Shown here in pieces: positions 53,589 to 61,433 of a stretch of 64,000 nucleotides of DNA; the stretch's first letter is position 1, and the number at the start of each line of letters is the position of its first letter. The notes under the pieces are model-generated. The model worked only from the letters and a program-made list of their open reading frames with translations. It did no database searches and was not told the DNA's origin. Made by a program: the position numbers and the translations under genes. Source of the stretch: Candidatus Desulfosporosinus nitrosoreducens (GTDB lineage: Bacteria > Bacillota > Desulfitobacteriia > Desulfitobacteriales > Desulfitobacteriaceae); assembly GCF_030954495.1 (NCBI RefSeq), contig NZ_JAVHUW010000083.1, positions 124,001 through 188,000 of the forward strand, in the 5' to 3' direction.

Positions 53589-54279
53589 GGATTGTGGTAG
53601 TTGTGCCAATAACTGTCAAGGAGGCTGTACCGGTAACTGCACTGGTGGTTGTTCTGGCTGTACCGGTACTTGCACTGGTAGTTGTTCTGTTTGCGCTGGA
53701 GGGTGTGCCACATGTACTAGTTGCACCGGTTGTAGTGGCAGCTGCACTGGTAGTTGTTCTGTTTGCGCTGGAGGGTGTGCCACATGCACTAGTTGCACCG
53801 GTTGTAGTGGCAGCTGCACTGGTAGTTGTTCTGTTTGCGCTGGAGGATGTGCAACATGTACTAGCTGCACTTCGTGTACTAGCTGTTCCGGTTGTTCTGC
53901 TTGTACGGGAAATTGTTCTGGATATTGTGATAATTCATGTCAAGCTGCAAATATGGCTCAAATTATTGCTAATCTTGGAACTAACATTTTAGAAGGGGGG
54001 ATTTTTAAAGCTGATGATTTTTTAGATCTTAAAGCTGCCATTCGAAATGAATTTTCTAGGAGAAGCAGGGCACTACCAACGGGAGATACGTATACAATTC
54101 AGCCAGCTATAGGAGTAGTTTTAACCAAAGAGCATGTTCAGAGGGTATTTGATGATGTCCATTTGTTCAACTCTTCTCAAAATCAGTCCGTAGGGATTGG
54201 GAATGTGGTAAAAACAAGTGATACAGCGTCAACCATTGTATATATTCAAACCCTCATGGCGCAAAATGTTAGACCTTAA
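53566..54279 (+). CDS. Cysteine-repeat protein, probable substrate of the adjacent maturase
   Basis: 237 residues from ATG 53566, with GGAGGG 6 nt upstream, inside the end of the maturase gene. Residues 3-125 contain 36 Cys spaced strictly every 3 or 4 residues, separated by Gly, Ser, Thr and Ala. A 24-residue unit (TGSC-SVC-AGGC-ATC-TSC-TGC-SGSC) occurs two to three times. Residues 126-237 are an ordinary Cys-free domain (MAQIIANLGTNILEGGIFK; TIQPAIGVVLTKEHVQRVF). No signal peptide. Likely post-translationally cross-linked by the radical SAM enzyme. It may be a bacteriocin, a tail tip or a sheath-like layer; function is unknown. Silk, metal-binding or antifreeze-like roles are formally possible. 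Confidence 0.8.
   Translation: MGCAATCEDCGSCANNCQGGCTGNCTGGCSGCTGTCTGSCSVCAGGCATCTSCTGCSGSCTGSCSVCAGGCATCTSCTGCSGSCTGSCSVCAGGCATCTSCTSCTSCSGCSACTGNCSGYCDNSCQAANMAQIIANLGTNILEGGIFKADDFLDLKAAIRNEFSRRSRALPTGDTYTIQPAIGVVLTKEHVQRVFDDVHLFNSSQNQSVGIGNVVKTSDTASTIVYIQTLMAQNVRP
53683..53870 (+). repeat. 72-bp in-frame tandem repeat within Cys-repeat gene
   Basis: Two consecutive 72-base units (53683-53754 and 53755-53826) are almost identical, and a third diverges after about 45 bases. The phase is a multiple of 3, so unit gain or loss keeps the frame. Indicates recent expansion by slippage or recombination. Confidence 0.85.
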
Positions 54280-54301
54280 AATATGAAAAGGAGTGATTTA
54301 A

Positions 54302-54742
54302 ATGACAACGGAAGAAACAACGATTTTAACAAGTACTTTAGATTTGTCCAGTAAGGTTTTATCAAATGATTTAAATGTTGAGGATTCAATAAATGCAATA
54401 AACAATGTTACTGCTAATACAGATGAATTTAATCCTTTAATTAAAGAAGATGTCAATAATATTATTGAAAAGAGTACGACAACCAATAAAAACGTTACAG
54501 CGAAAATTATTGATGGTTTAACAGTATTAACAAATAAAGACGCGTTATTAGCATTGTTAGATGCGCGAACATTAGATTTATCTAATACTGTAGCAGTAAA
54601 AGTATTTATTGATAACGCGTTATCAAGTACAGTTAAGGATTTTAATTATTTTAGTTTAGTCGTTAAAATGGCTATTTTGATTAGTGATAAAGATAGGATT
54701 ATATCAATTATTAATAAAATTCAATCATTGGGGGCCGCTTAA
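54302..54742 (+). CDS. Hypothetical protein of the radical SAM operon
   Basis: 146 residues, ATG after AAAAGGAGTG. All-helical in appearance, rich in Asn, Asp, Thr and Ile, no Cys, no membrane segment: repeated patterns like SKVLSNDLNVEDSINAINNV. Starts 22 bases after the Cys-repeat gene and 2 bases before the next gene, so it shares their operon. Not recognised. Confidence 0.65.
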   Translation: MTTEETTILTSTLDLSSKVLSNDLNVEDSINAINNVTANTDEFNPLIKEDVNNIIEKSTTTNKNVTAKIIDGLTVLTNKDALLALLDARTLDLSNTVAVKVFIDNALSSTVKDFNYFSLVVKMAILISDKDRIISIINKIQSLGAA

Positions 54743-54744
54743 TT

Positions 54745-55137
54745 ATGGAAATAATCGCCGCAGGAAATCTACTAGATGAGATGAAATCTTTGAGCGCAGA
54801 TCAGAGGATTTTTGTTGACTTTCCGGTAGATATATCAAATACACTTGAATTATTTTTGTATCAAATCCAATCTGCTGAAAAACTGTTCAATTCTTTTATA
54901 AGTAATACTTCCGAGGTAGCTTCAGAGTTTAATCTAAACAGATTTTTTACTACTTACGCAGAGTTAGTGAGGAAGAAGGAGGGGTTGTTCAGGAATGAGT
55001 GTGTTCGACTTCTTGGGACTCAAGTTTTTAACTTTTGCAATCTCCCGATCAATCGAATTAGATACTATCTTGATTTTCAGTTAAAGAAATTAGTCATAAC
55101 TAAAAATAAAGTTAATCTTATTCCACACACCAAGTAG
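54745..55137 (+). CDS. Hypothetical protein of the radical SAM operon
   Basis: 130 residues. Helical, with IFVDFPVDISNTLELFLYQIQSAEKLFNSF near 20-52 and a basic C-terminus; two Cys. No known domain. Last gene of the cargo operon; its stop lies within a terminator hairpin. Confidence 0.6.
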   Translation: MEIIAAGNLLDEMKSLSADQRIFVDFPVDISNTLELFLYQIQSAEKLFNSFISNTSEVASEFNLNRFFTTYAELVRKKEGLFRNECVRLLGTQVFNFCNLPINRIRYYLDFQLKKLVITKNKVNLIPHTK

Positions 55138-55150
55138 GGTGTTATTTTTT
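55127..55150 (+). terminator. Terminator of the radical SAM operon
   Basis: Stem ACACC/GGGTGT (55127-55131 with 55137-55142), 5-nt loop, followed by TATTTTTT. Confidence 0.65.
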
Positions 55151-55561
55151 ATGCCTTGGAAGGAATTAGATATAAGCATTTAAAAGAATGATTTACCAGT
55201 TTCGGTAACTTTTATAAAATTTAAAGAAATAATATTATAACTGAAGAAGCTAGAAAAACGACGATCCTGATGATGTACTTGGTGGCGACTTCACGGTCAC
55301 AATCAATTTTTGAGGTGACTCCCGAGATGGCCAAAGAAGACGAAGATGCCCGCGATACTTGCGCTGCAAGAGAAAAAGAAGAGGAGACATCAGGGCAAAT
55401 GTAGGATTCAACAGAGCAAACAGACGGATAATAAGATAAGCTTTGGGCAAAGTAACTTTCCTTTTACTCACACTAGGCGCATTATGCGCATTATGCGCAG
55501 TAAATGACTTGGATTCAGAAGCGTTTTTTGTACCCGAAAGGAGTGAAGTGAGGCTATAGCA
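55151..55561 (+). other. Gene-poor gap with possible tail-gene remnant
   Basis: About 410 bases. Near 55257-55305 a frame reads DDPDDVLGGDFTVTINF then stop, like the tail end of a structural protein. A possible 25-residue ORF follows (about 55328-55405). At 55479-55500 GCGCATTAT recurs. Probably debris of a tail gene displaced by the cargo. Confidence 0.35.
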
Positions 55562-55921
55562 GTGGAAAACTCAGTGACGGAGCAAGCCTGTGAAAGAACA
55601 CACAAAGGGCTGGACAAACAGATGGAGACAGCGGAACAGAAGCTAAACGCTCATTCTGAGACTATTACAGACCTGAAAATCATCGTTGGTCAACTAACAC
55701 AATTATTAGAGAACACATCAAAAGCATTGGAGACAATGGAAAAAAGAGTCTCTTCTCTGGAGACAGCCCAGGAAGATGTGGAAAATGGTAACGGGTTCTG
55801 GGATTCTATAGGTGGGCAATGGATCATTAAAGGGGTTGTGACTCTAGCGATTATTATTACACTGGCAGCGATAAGGCATAATACGAACCCTGAATTTCTG
55901 GAGAACTTTTTTGAGAAATAA
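55562..55921 (+). CDS. xhlA: XhlA-type lysis-associated protein
   Basis: 119 residues. A coiled coil (about 20-80: QMETAEQKLNAHSETITDLK, LETMEKRVSSLETAQ) and one C-terminal membrane helix (IIKGVVTLAIIITLAAI), the hemolysin XhlA layout of PBSX-type phages. It helps holin and lysin break the cell. Start GTG 55562, ribosome site GAAGTGAGG. Confidence 0.8.
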   Translation: MENSVTEQACERTHKGLDKQMETAEQKLNAHSETITDLKIIVGQLTQLLENTSKALETMEKRVSSLETAQEDVENGNGFWDSIGGQWIIKGVVTLAIIITLAAIRHNTNPEFLENFFEK

Positions 55922-56110
55922 AAAGTTATTTGTACCAATTAATTGATTGGCTATTTGAATCAGACCACAGTGGTGTAGATCCGGAGAGGAGACTACAGAC
56001 ATCTCAATGACTAATTCTATCAGGAAAAGTGAGGAGGGATACAGCCGCTGTGTTTGGTGCACCTGATACGTTAATATTTCTGCAAAATATTACGGAAGGG
56101 GAAAGGAAGG

Positions 56111-56566
56111 ATGAATACCCAAGTGATAACGCTGTTGATCGTTATTTTAAGCCTACTGTGTTTTTGGGGGACAATGTTCAGAATCCGGTTTTTGGAAAAA
56201 CATGGTAAAGATCCAGGCAAAGAGATGCAGATTGCCAATACCTTTGTGGATGTAGCGGAAAAAATGAACACCGCGCTTAAAGCCTTTATCCCATCCTATG
56301 TTGAGAATATTATTGATACGGTCTTAAAAGTGACGCAGGCGGGTGTACATTCAGCGCAGCAACTTTATAATAGCGGCCAACTTTCTTCGGATTTAAGAAA
56401 AGAACAAGCTATTCAATATGCAATAAATATGTTTAAACTAAGTGGCCGTGAATTAACCTCTGACTTAGAACAATCCATCCGGGATACGGTTGAAGCAGTT
56501 GTATATCTTATGAAGCAGAATGAGCAAGTCCCAACTGTCAGTGCCGATACCAAATACATGAGCTAA
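56111..56566 (+). CDS. Phage holin, LLH family
   Basis: 151 residues. N-terminal membrane helix (VITLLIVILSLLCFWGTMF), then an amphipathic helical domain with AIQYAINMFKLSGRELTSDLEQSIRDTVEAVVYLM near the end, the LLH holin pattern. Ribosome site GGAAGGGGAAAGGAAGG. Works with XhlA and the lysin at 59934. Confidence 0.82.
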   Translation: MNTQVITLLIVILSLLCFWGTMFRIRFLEKHGKDPGKEMQIANTFVDVAEKMNTALKAFIPSYVENIIDTVLKVTQAGVHSAQQLYNSGQLSSDLRKEQAIQYAINMFKLSGRELTSDLEQSIRDTVEAVVYLMKQNEQVPTVSADTKYMS

Positions 56567-56636
56567 AAGCTTACGCTAAGATTAAATCACTCATTAACAA
56601 AGCGATAAGTTCAGCCCAAAATCAGTATAGGTAATA

Positions 56637-56692
56637 AAGAGCGTGTTGCTCCACGTTTGTGCATAAACGTTTTGCTATACGCTCTTTTTTGA
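56637..56692 (+). terminator. Intrinsic terminator after holin
   Basis: Outer 9-bp stem (56637-56645 with 56679-56687) around an inner hairpin, then a run of T. Confidence 0.8.
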
Positions 56693-57293
56693 TTCTATCC
56701 TGAAAATTAAATGACCCCAAAATAGGCAAAAAACAAAACCCATAAAACCAACTTGTATATCCAAATTATGGTTACGACTTGGCTCCTGCTAAATTTCAAA
56801 TACTTCTCGTTATGCTACCTCTTCAACCGTGACTTTATACCCTAAAATCTCAAGATTCTTGGGCTGTTTCAAATTGAAGGCTGGTGCAACAACCACTCAT
56901 GGATCATTCTATCCTGCGTGCTCTCCAAAGAGGCAACCATCTGTGGTGCACCTGGTCGCTGTGGTCTGCCTAGATTACGGGCTCGAAGCACCATAGAACA
57001 CCGACCTACCTTCGCCAGCCAAAGAGAACTTCGACACGAACCAATTTTCATCCTTCCGATGGTGCTGCGTCAGCGGCATGGGAGTCTAGATAAAAATAAC
57101 AAAAAAGTAATAAATTTCATTAAATTTTTATCAATACTGTTTCACGCAAAAATGTAAATATATAGTATAATATGTCGAGATATTGTAAGTTTTGTTCAAT
57201 ATAGCTCACTTTTTTGGAATTTTAATAATAACCTTTTACTGTGATTTTTTTCAATAACTTTAATATTCAATCATAAATAACGAGGTAAAAATC
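56693..57293. other. Gap with possible transposase relic
   Basis: No intact gene. On the minus strand at about 56805-56885 a frame reads AFNLKQPKNLEILGYKVTVEEVA then stop, resembling a transposase C-terminus. The remainder, 57060-57290, is very AT-rich and probably holds the promoter of the next gene. Confidence 0.35.
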
Positions 57294-58022
57294 ATGAAAA
57301 AAGCAAGCATATTTTTAACATTAGCAGTACTTGTACTCGCTATGGTGGGTCTCGGCATCCGCGAAACAGCTCAGCCAACAGAGAAAGTGGTTTCCACTAC
57401 TACAACTCCTAAAGCGCAACCCTTAACAGGTATTAGCAAGATAAAGACTGGTACGATTAATGCTGTAATCCTTGGGGAGTCAATCGCTGTGAGTCAAGGT
57501 GCTTCAAACCCCTTAACGACCGGGTGGAATTCGGATCTAGAAACAGCTTTATTCAAGAAGTATTCAAACAAAATAGTTTGGGACAACAAAGCCTCATCAG
57601 GAAAACTCATAGATTATCTCTTAACGAGAGCAACTGAGATAACAGATACTACAGATGCAGTATTTATTTTCACAGGGAGAATCGACAGAAATTTCTCCAT
57701 GCCGGAACAGTTCACTGAAAAATATACTCAGTTAATCAATATTATTAAAAGCAAGGCCCCAAAGGCAGATATATTTTGCGTTGTTGAGCCTCCTATGATT
57801 TCCCCGGACGAGTCCAAATTTTCAGGTATCAGAAAGGCAATTATTAATGTTTCAGCTGAGACAGAGACAAACTTATTAGATGTTTGGAGTGCATTTCCTC
57901 AGGATCAGGATACCTTGAGCACTTTGCTGCAAGATGTACTTCACCCGAATGATGCAGGTAATAAGCTGATGTCGGATTACATTTATCAGCAATTAGTTAT
58001 GCTAATAAATGAAGACAAGTAA
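57294..58022 (+). CDS. Secreted SGNH/GDSL-type hydrolase
   Basis: 242 residues. Signal peptide or anchor (about 1-25), Thr-rich linker, then SGNH blocks: I as VILGESIAVSQGA near 60 (GES in place of GDS), III near FTGRIDRN (about 125), and V as DVLHPNDAGNKLMSDYI near 218 with catalytic Asp and His. Likely an esterase acting on the envelope or exopolymers. It lies between holin and lysin but its AT-rich surroundings suggest a later insertion. Confidence 0.7.
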   Translation: MKKASIFLTLAVLVLAMVGLGIRETAQPTEKVVSTTTTPKAQPLTGISKIKTGTINAVILGESIAVSQGASNPLTTGWNSDLETALFKKYSNKIVWDNKASSGKLIDYLLTRATEITDTTDAVFIFTGRIDRNFSMPEQFTEKYTQLINIIKSKAPKADIFCVVEPPMISPDESKFSGIRKAIINVSAETETNLLDVWSAFPQDQDTLSTLLQDVLHPNDAGNKLMSDYIYQQLVMLINEDK

Positions 58023-58556
58023 AATTGGCCTGGAAATAATATAGTATTAGTATTTGTCCTCATAGATATTATTTCCCCTAACTCTCCTGTGTCTGGCAAA
58101 CTGACTATGGGTTAGTTGGCTTTGGCGAAAGATGCAAAAAAGAAGAGTCGGTTAGACTCTCTTTTTTGAAAGCTCTGCTGTCTATAAGTGCGGTTAACAA
58201 TATACAATATGGTCGTTTCTCCAAAAAAGTTACAACTCGTCCTATGGTGTAGGTTGAATTTTTTCGTATAATGGCCACTTGAATAATAACCGGCTCCCAA
58301 GTGAGATGTACTTGTTAGAAATTTTAAGTTTTTCAGACATCTATAATAAGTGGTGGAGATTTTAAGTAATAGTATAATTACTAAATAATAGGTAAAAAAT
58401 AATTTTGCTGGAATATCCTTCTATTAGTTTTTGCTCCTATCAACGCTAGGAGCTTCCTTTTGCCAATTTTTAACCTGTTGATGATATAGGACTAATAAAA
58501 GGTTAGGTAGGATGTCCTTGGTCCATCCGGCAGGAGTTAGATACTAGAGATAATGA
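58023..58556. other. Intergenic stretch
   Basis: No supported gene. A short inverted repeat AGAGTC/GACTCT at about 58144-58163 and a terminator-like hairpin at 58433 are the only structures noted. Confidence 0.4.
58433..58460 (+). terminator. Orphan terminator
   Basis: A perfect 7-bp stem GCTCCTA/TAGGAGC (58433-58439 with 58447-58453) followed by TTCCTTTT. Its core resembles the hairpin at 59661. Confidence 0.6.
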
Positions 58557-58757
58557 TCATTCGAGCGACTTTTTCCCTGAGGAGTTTTTGTGTTCCTTTT
58601 CAAGAGTGAAGATAAGCTTTCCTCCTTTAAGCTCTAAGTCAACCAGATTAGCGCCCCTATGTAAATTAGCGTTTATTGTCGCGATTTCCTCACTGGTTAT
58701 TTTTCCGGGATCGACTTCCAGCAAACCTCTAGTAATTTCGAATGTTTTAAGGTTCAT
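58557..58757 (-). CDS. Hypothetical small protein
   Basis: 66 residues from ATG 58757, with AGGAGG 9 nt upstream. Soluble, acidic, ending in a Lys-rich tail (KEHKNSSGKKSLE). No motif recognised. Opposite in direction to the surrounding phage genes. Confidence 0.5.
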   Translation of the reverse strand: MNLKTFEITRGLLEVDPGKITSEEIATINANLHRGANLVDLELKGGKLIFTLEKEHKNSSGKKSLE

Positions 58758-59053
58758 TTCATCTTACCTCCTAAGTATTCTTTTGAACCCAATATAAAAT
58801 TATATTAAGAGTGCTTTCACTTTAGTTTTAACGATTTTTCATTCACCATTCGTTTAATTAAATACGTAATACTGGAAAAGATAGACGATGAAAATATAAA
58901 AGAAATAATATCCGTTATATGCTGTGGTTGAATACCAGTACCTAAAACATTTGCTTGATTCTAAGCTCAAAATGAGCTTTAAGAAATATAATCTGTCTAT
59001 ACTCCTAAAATAACTCCATTAAGCGTATATCCTAATAAGGAAGTGATTCGTTA
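58758..59053. other. Intergenic stretch
   Basis: AT-rich, nothing recognised beyond the ribosome site of the flanking genes. Confidence 0.3.
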
Positions 59054-59164
59054 ATGATTTACTTTATATTAGGGTTTTATGTACTAGCCTTGATCCTATT
59101 CTTAGTGTTTAACCATGCTGTTCACAAATATGACAAGGATGAGTATAAGACTAAGATTTATTAA
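59054..59164 (+). CDS. Small hydrophobic peptide (36 residues), type I toxin-like
   Basis: ATG after AAGGAAGTGA. One membrane helix (YFILGFYVLALILFLVF), then a charged tail (HKYDKDEYKTKIY). Followed 2 bases later by a compact terminator. Size, hydrophobicity and terminator fit small holin-like or type I toxins, but no antisense RNA is proven. Confidence 0.5.
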   Translation: MIYFILGFYVLALILFLVFNHAVHKYDKDEYKTKIY

Positions 59165-59165
59165 G

Positions 59166-59190
59166 ACCGTCCAGGCGACGGTTATTTTTA
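59166..59190 (+). terminator. Terminator after small peptide gene
   Basis: A perfect 6-bp stem ACCGTC/GACGGT (59166-59171 with 59177-59182), followed by TATTTTTA. Confidence 0.75.
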
Positions 59191-59320
59191 TGCCTGAAAC
59201 GAGGCTATCTCTATATTGAATTTAGCAAAGAGACAGTAAGGATCATAAGATGAAGTGACGATATTCGATTTGGGTTTCTTGATTAGGTTATACAGCATAA
59301 ACCTGAAAAGAGGGGACCTT

Positions 59321-59398
59321 ATGATATTGGAATTAGTTATCATGGAAATCGTTGCTGCTGTAGTATTATTTATTGATTATAAAACAAGAAAAGATTAA
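59321..59398 (+). CDS. Small hydrophobic peptide (25 residues), type I toxin-like
   Basis: ATG after AGAGGGGACC. Helix LELVIMEIVAAVVLFI then a basic end (DYKTRKD). Followed at once by a hairpin and T run, the same arrangement as the peptide at 59054. Confidence 0.45.
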   Translation: MILELVIMEIVAAVVLFIDYKTRKD

Positions 59399-59401
59399 TT
59401 G

Positions 59402-59425
59402 ACGTCTTACAAGGCGTTATTTTTA
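59402..59425 (+). terminator. Terminator after second small peptide gene
   Basis: A short stem ACGTC/GGCGT with a G-T pair and 6-nt loop, then TATTTTTA, paralleling the terminator at 59166. Confidence 0.55.
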
Positions 59426-59933
59426 TTGGTTCTTGCATTGGTTCCTACGAAAGGGGGGAGGCCTGAAAACAAAAGGATTTAATTTTTTGGGGATGTGTTG
59501 AATGAAGAATATTAAAATATCTGTGTAACGACATAATATTTTCTATAACTAAAAACTATTGTGAAGATAGAGGAATTATATCGACAAGACGTTAAAACGG
59601 TGATACTCTTTTAATAACCTCCATATACTCTCTTGGCATCCACTTTAACCTTCCATTTCTGCTCCTATCGGTAAGGATAGGGGCTCTTTTTTGCTAATTA
59701 TCAGTGTGTTTGAGAGGTTAGTTTGCTAGAATTCGGAAGGGTACCATTTGTTCTTAGTTTCCATATTAGTAATGTTAGATGGTCTCATTTAGAAATGAGA
59801 TTTTTAAGACATGATTGTTAGTCGTGAAGGGATATATCTATTACGGAAAATAGAGGATAAAAATATTTTAGATGTTCCTTTGCATGTTTTCTTGGCAGTA
59901 TACAATTCAATTGCAGGAGAAAGGAGATTGTAA
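59426..59933 (+). other. AT-rich leader of the lysin gene
   Basis: No ORF. It includes an orphan terminator at 59661-59690. Confidence 0.35.
59661..59690 (+). terminator. Orphan terminator
   Basis: A 9-bp stem (59661-59669 with 59676-59684, one G-T pair) and TCTTTTTT. Confidence 0.7.
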
Positions 59934-60773
59934 ATGGATGGAATTGATTGTGCGACCAGACTGACAGCAGAGAGCGCACAGGCCTTAAAGCAAGCAGGAA
60001 TAATGGCTGTGGGTCGTTATCTTGGGGATAAACAAGGTTGGGCAAAAGCCCTGACTCCTGATGAAGCAAATGTGATTCTCTCAGCCGGATTGGCGATTTT
60101 TCTTATTTGGGAGTCAGAGCCAACAAACAAAAGTTATTTTACATCTGCTCAGGGGATTTCAGATGCAGCCTCTGCTATTGTTGAAGTTGAATATCTTGGC
60201 GTTCCCGATGGTGTGGCAATATATTTCACAGTTGATTATGATGCCCAAGCTAACGACATTGCCTCCATTAATGATTATTTTCAAGGGGTAAAAAATGGTT
60301 TGGGCGGTAAATATCTTTTGGGCGCTTATGGATCTTATGTAGTTATGAAATCTGTTACAGTGGATCGATATTTCCAGACTTATGCATGGTCAGGAGGACA
60401 GACGGCGCCAAACCATATCTATCAGTATAGCAATGACGTAGAGTTGGTCGGCGTAGCAGTGGATCGGGATTATGTCAATGAAGACGCTGGATTATGGAAA
60501 AAGGGGGAAGAAGAAATGGATGTGGCAGTCGTTTATTTCACGGCTAATGATTACTCAATCGCAAAAGCTATTGCAGATCTCCATGGAGGATGTGCAATGT
60601 TCTGCCGAAACGGAAATGCTGGGGTTCATTCTGATGCTAAAAAAGCGGCAAAAGTTTTTAATGTTGGCGGACCGGCATTGGGTTGGTCTAATGAGGTTTA
60701 TATGTCCGGAGATAAGGCCCTGGATACCGTTAATGCAGTTGCTCAGGCTTATGCAGCAGGGAAATTAAGTTAA
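59934..60773 (+). CDS. Endolysin: DUF1906 glycoside hydrolase-like protein
   Basis: 279 residues. N-terminal DUF1906 (Rv2525c-like) TIM-barrel domain, about 1-190: MDGIDCATRLTAESAQALKQAG start, GRYLGD, FLIWESEP near 60, IYFTVDYDA near 98-106, and YQYSNDVELVGVAVDRDYV near 162-180. The C-terminal ~80 residues resemble a cell-wall-binding repeat (AVVYFTANDYSIAKAIADL). No signal peptide, so release would need the holin. AAAGGAG before the ATG. It is the last gene of the tail cluster. Confidence 0.85.
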   Translation: MDGIDCATRLTAESAQALKQAGIMAVGRYLGDKQGWAKALTPDEANVILSAGLAIFLIWESEPTNKSYFTSAQGISDAASAIVEVEYLGVPDGVAIYFTVDYDAQANDIASINDYFQGVKNGLGGKYLLGAYGSYVVMKSVTVDRYFQTYAWSGGQTAPNHIYQYSNDVELVGVAVDRDYVNEDAGLWKKGEEEMDVAVVYFTANDYSIAKAIADLHGGCAMFCRNGNAGVHSDAKKAAKVFNVGGPALGWSNEVYMSGDKALDTVNAVAQAYAAGKLS

Positions 60774-60804
60774 TAAAAGAGACAGTGCCAATCTGGAATG
60801 AACG

Positions 60805-60840
60805 AATCCCTCCTGCCAAGAGATGCAGGAGGGATTTTTG
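60805..60840 (+). terminator. Intrinsic terminator ending the tail cluster
   Basis: A perfect 12-bp stem (60805-60816 with 60825-60836), 8-nt loop, T run; also usable by the convergent gene at 60856. Confidence 0.88.
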
Positions 60841-60855
60841 CTTTTGAAGGGTTAT

Positions 60856-61071
60856 TTATAGCCAGGGTATTTTATCCATGTAGTCCCCTCTTAAAATAGG
60901 AATAAGCTTGGATTTTAAAGGTTCAGGGACATCCTTAAGTTTAAGGTCGTCAATTTTTAATATCTCAATCGTGTCAAGTTTAAGTTGTTGCGCTAACTCT
61001 TTAGCGGTTAGGCATTGATTCTTTCTTAGTTCTTGGACAGTTTTTTTCATTATATTTGAGCTGAAAAACAA
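60856..61071 (-). CDS. Small HTH-like DNA-binding protein
   Basis: 71 residues. Helices TVQELRKNQCLTAKELAQQLKLDTIEILKIDDLKLKDVPEPL fit a compact XRE-type HTH (key part LTAKELAQQLKLDTIEIL). TTG 61071 follows GGGAGG; an internal ATG at 61050 lacks a site. Probably chromosomal, not phage. Target unknown. Confidence 0.6.
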   Translation of the reverse strand: MFFSSNIMKKTVQELRKNQCLTAKELAQQLKLDTIEILKIDDLKLKDVPEPLKSKLIPILRGDYMDKIPWL

Positions 61072-61433
61072 GGTAAATCCTCCCTACAGTTTTTTTCGAC
61101 GAAACGGAAGAAATTACCTTTAGATATTCTCAACAAAGCATTTTAGTTATTATGTGACGATATGGACAATTGTCTTTATATGTTTCCAAAGATATTTAAC
61201 AAATGTACTTCAGGGAAAAATTACAAAGTAGTGAAATTTGGGCCAGGCACAAGGTATGTAGCGATTTTGATGTATGGTACTGGTGCTGGGCAAAAAAACT
61301 TGCAGGTTTATCTTGTCTTCGAGGTAATCCTTAGCTTAAGGGCCTGAAGATTAGATATAAGTAATAAAAATAAAAGTTAGACATTTTAATGGTTGACAAG
61401 ATCGTAATCTTCTCCTATAATAAGTGATGTTAC
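61072..61433 (+). other. Intergenic stretch before tRNA-Leu
   Basis: No supported gene. A 61-codon frame at 61162 lacks a ribosome site. It contains the tRNA promoter at its end. Confidence 0.4.
61393..61421 (+). promoter_or_regulatory. Sigma-A promoter of tRNA-Leu
   Basis: TTGACA 61393-61398, 17-nt spacer, TATAAT 61416-61421: a consensus promoter 12 bases before the tRNA. Confidence 0.85.

Noticed and set aside
53616..53870. Minus-strand frame with repeated PAQTEQLPVQ units
   Set aside because: Antisense shadow of the same tandem repeat.
53683..53870. CRISPR-like array from regular repeats
   Set aside because: The repeats are directly adjacent, have no variable spacers and are in-frame coding.
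53552..53992. Plus-strand 146-codon frame rich in Val/Ala overlapping the Cys-repeat gene
   Set aside because: It is the shifted reading of the repetitive Cys-rich gene, without its own ribosome site; periodic composition follows from the 72-bp repeat.
53566..54279. Cys-repeat protein as a true antifreeze homologue
   Set aside because: The likeness to insect antifreeze proteins is compositional only; period and context differ.
56869..57051. 60-codon minus-strand ORF
   Set aside because: Low-complexity reading in a gap with IS debris; no ribosome site.
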